A stretch of 34,444 nt of DNA from NCBI GenBank assembly GCA_017453465.1, contig JAFTEV010000063.1:1-34444 (forward strand), written 5' to 3'. The first letter of the stretch is position 1. Each line of letters starts with the position of its first letter. The notes under the pieces were generated by a model, which searched no databases, had not been told where the DNA came from, and was given only the letters and a program-made list of their open reading frames with translations. The translations under genes and the position numbers were made by a program. Source of the DNA: Bacteroidaceae bacterium. Lineage in GTDB: Bacteria > Bacteroidota > Bacteroidia > Bacteroidales > Bacteroidaceae. This document shows, in pieces, positions 33,002-34,444 of this stretch.

Positions 33002-33446
33002 TTGTTCTCAGCCCTCAATTGGCCAAAGCAAACTGCACTGCGGTGATACCCTGACAGAGCTACATTCCAAACCTCACAGAAGAACAAAATTGCCAGTTTT
33101 GAGAAGCAAAACCACTCACGTCCGCAATGAAAGTTGACGCAACGGCGTTGTTTGTAAAAACAATGAGCGTTGTTTTCAAAAACAACGCCGTCGTTTATAA
33201 AAACAACGCCGTTGCGTCAACTTTTCTTGCCTACCAGAAAAAGAACGGATGGAAGCAATGCCAAAAAACACTCTCAATCAGGCTGAAGAAGCATCCCTGT
33301 CGGCGGCGGGCGGCACAGTTTTCCCTGAAGCAAATAGAGTTTTGGACACAGAGAAACAGAGGTGTCGGGGCAGTGAGGCAAACAACATAAATCTCAGTGC
33401 CTCTGTGTCTTTGTGTTTGGGTTTATTCAAAAAAAACTCCACATAA
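33002..33446. other. Intergenic stretch with a large palindrome, no gene
   Basis: An open frame at 33127-33390 is produced by the palindrome and has no domain, so it is not called. The palindrome is listed separately. A short GAGGCA/TGCCTC pair around 33375-33405 is the only other structure seen. Confidence 0.6.
33130..33224. repeat. 95-bp nested palindrome built from a GCGTTGTTT unit
   Basis: A 24-bp outer inverted repeat is perfect (33130-33153 with 33201-33224; left arm begins AAAGTTGACGCAACGGCGTT). Inside it lies a second perfect pair, GCGTTGTTTT (33167-33176) with AAAACAACGC (33179-33188), 2-nt loop. The core word AACGGCGTTGTTT or its reverse occurs four times. On a single strand it would form a cruciform or a hairpin in hairpin. 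Confidence 0.85.
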
Positions 33447-33478
33447 TTTGTTTCTTTGTCTTCTTTTCCTTACCTTTG
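33447..33478 (+). promoter_or_regulatory. Promoter of the second BspA-like gene
   Basis: TTTG 33447-33450, 20 bp, TACCTTTG 33471-33478. The ATG is 325 bp downstream, so the transcript has a leader of about 320 nt. Confidence 0.75.
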
Positions 33479-33618
33479 CCGCTGAATTTAAAAACATTTT
33501 GCCTATGGTATAAAACAACAAAACGAACTTAAAGACATATATAACGGAGCGTTAGCTTTTTGCCCTGTAATCTTGGAATCTGCAAATTCAAAGCCACTAA
33601 GGGACATAAAGATGTAAC

Positions 33619-33716
33619 GTTCACGCTCGTTGGGCGTGGGCTTATACTTTATTTAGTGGCAGGTATTGCAGAACCTCAAGATACGATAAAGTCGGTTCCA
33701 CGCCTTTGTTATATCC
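33619..33716 (+). promoter_or_regulatory. Structured leader RNA of the BspA-like gene (copy 2)
   Basis: In order: GTTCACG 33619-33625, GGCGTGG 33633-33639, ACTTTAT 33646-33652, TTAGTGGC, hairpin AGGT/ACCT (33661-33664 with 33673-33676), ATAAAGT 33686-33692, CCACGCC 33698-33704, and TTTGTTATATCC to 33716. GGCGTGG pairs with CCACGCC (7 bp) and ACTTTAT with ATAAAGT (7 bp). Copy 1 (19353-19458) has the same layout with a changed but paired middle helix. It lies 87 nt upstream of the ATG, versus 8 nt in copy 1. Confidence 0.72.
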
Positions 33717-33803
33717 CTGCCTTTCCACCGCATTTTACTAACCACTATTATTTACAGCCTATGGAGCCGGGGCACAACAAATCAAAAACAGAAAAGAAAA
33801 ACA

Positions 33804-34226
33804 ATGAAAAAAATTTTGTCTTTCCTTATCGCTCTATTGGCAACCTTCCCTCTCCACGCAGCCGATGGCGATGTGTTTACCGCCACTATAAACGGCGGCA
33901 TCAGTATGACATTCAAAGTGCTGAACGAAAGTCTGCAAACTATACAAGTGGGGAATGGAAGTTATGCCTGTATCCCTAAATCAACAATAGGAGCAATTAC
34001 TATTCCTGGCACCATAAAGAAAAATGGGACTAATTATTATTATAAGGTCACAAGCATAGGAGAAAATGCCTTCGCACACTGTAGCGGCTTGACCTCGGTA
34101 ACGATTCCAAGCGGCGTGACAGCCATCGGAAGTTATGCCTTCAATAACTGTAGCGGTTTGATTTCAATAACGATTCCAAGCGGCGTGACAGCCATCGAAA
34201 GATCTGCCTTCTCTGGCTGTATTTAG
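33804..34226 (+). CDS. BspA-like leucine-rich-repeat protein, short (probably truncated)
   Basis: 140 residues with signal peptide MKKILSFLIALLATFPLHAA. The N-terminal strand region (DGDVFTATINGGISMTFKVL) is the usual opening of these proteins and parallels the 17512-19344 protein. Two near-identical LRR_5 units follow (HCSGLTSVTIPSGVTAIGSY AF and NCSGLISITIPSGVTAIERS AF) whose DNA copies are 69 bp apart (28-bp identical cores at 34101 and 34170). The frame then stops within FSGCI, where another unit would be expected, and the C-terminal YNLQGVR...GIYIVNGKKV tag is absent. It is therefore either a deletion remnant or a minimal adhesin; without the tag, surface display is doubtful. Confidence 0.7.
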   Translation: MKKILSFLIALLATFPLHAADGDVFTATINGGISMTFKVLNESLQTIQVGNGSYACIPKSTIGAITIPGTIKKNGTNYYYKVTSIGENAFAHCSGLTSVTIPSGVTAIGSYAFNNCSGLISITIPSGVTAIERSAFSGCI

Positions 34227-34318
34227 AGACCTCTAAACAACCACAAACAACGAAAAGCACATAGAGATAAATCTCTGTATATCAAACACTTTTAGTTTTT
34301 AACACTTCAGACTTGCTT

Positions 34319-34350
34319 TTTGGTGGTTCTCAAAAATCCGCTTATCTTTG
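34319..34350 (+). promoter_or_regulatory. Promoter facing out of the window
   Basis: TTTG 34319-34322, 20 bp, TATCTTTG 34343-34350. No gene starts before the right edge, so it drives a gene or RNA beyond it. Confidence 0.7.
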
Positions 34351-34400
34351 CAACGCATTTCTACCGCGGAGAATTTTGAGGGCTTTTATTTTGCCATCTC

Positions 34401-34444
34401 GTGGACAGGGTTGACAAAGGTTGACAAGAGTGGACAACGGTTGA
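34401..34444. repeat. GTTGACA-type tandem repeat, cut by the window end
   Basis: Units of 10-11 bp: GTGGACAGG, GTTGACAAAG, GTTGACAAGA, GTGGACAACG, GTTGA. Four copies are visible and the array may continue. It lies 50 bp downstream of the outward promoter. Confidence 0.7.

Noticed and set aside
33130-33224. CRISPR array
   Set aside because: The repeat units are inverted and lack equal unique spacers; no cas genes in the window.
33127-33390. Frame encoding 87 residues with repeated KNNAV words
   Set aside because: The repeats are just the translation of the palindrome at 33130-33224; no start context, no domain.
33560-33979. 139-residue frame over the BspA leader
   Set aside because: It covers the structured leader and then the BspA gene in another frame. 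Conservation with copy 1 follows RNA pairing, not this frame.

Overview
The window looks like chromosomal DNA of a gut-type Bacteroidales bacterium close to Prevotella (Segatella and relatives). The reasons are the repeated Bacteroidetes promoter signature (TTTG, a spacer of about 19-20 bp, then TAnnTTTG), the lack of obvious Shine-Dalgarno sites, BspA-type leucine-rich-repeat surface proteins, dockerin-like modules on non-cellulosomal proteins, a split MacB pump, and pectin-degrading enzymes. These are inferences from family content; no database was searched.

Layout. 1-110 is the tail of a transposase. 242-8319 is a seven-gene, same-strand envelope locus: a PEGA/formylglycine-enzyme-like protein, an LPP20-like plus NTF2-like protein, a secreted caspase-fold protease (His100/Cys174), a divergent sigma factor, a small one-TM protein, a second LPP20-like protein, and an exported transglutaminase-like protein (Cys-His-Asp). 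Its function is unknown to me and it is the best candidate for an undescribed protein system. 8474-15140 is a housekeeping outer-membrane-biogenesis and repair operon (two parvulin/SurA-type isomerases, OstA-like protein, small TM protein, MutL). It is followed by tRNA-Pro(TGG), tRNA-Val(TAC), a strong terminator, and a polyvalent-type kinase gene broken by one stop codon.

16778-19458 (minus strand) holds a BspA-like gene and a dockerin/helical-repeat protein, preceded by a structured leader. 20023-25110 (minus) is a TolC-MacA-MacB(ATPase)-MacB(permease) efflux operon ending in pgpA. RNase P RNA follows at 25208-25620 (minus), then a GH51 arabinofuranosidase and a small lipoprotein (minus). 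On the plus strand riboflavin synthase runs straight into a 1195-residue PL11-type rhamnogalacturonan lyase carrying a dockerin-like C-terminus. The right end holds a large palindrome, a second BspA leader, a truncated BspA gene, and a promoter facing out of the window beside GTTGACA-type tandem repeats.

Main new observation: the leaders of the two BspA-like genes (19353-19458 minus and 33619-33716 plus) are homologous at the RNA level. They share a closing helix GGCGTGg/cCACGCC, and an inner 7-bp helix is ACTTTAT/ATAAAGT in one copy and ACTTGTT/AACAAGT in the other, so pairing is kept while bases change. The conserved 3' block CACGCCTTTnTTATAnCC ends only 8 nt before the start codon in one case. 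This suggests a cis-acting RNA element shared by BspA-family genes. A second pattern is short A/T- or G/A-rich micro-repeats placed directly after four stop codons, twice followed by a non-ATG start.
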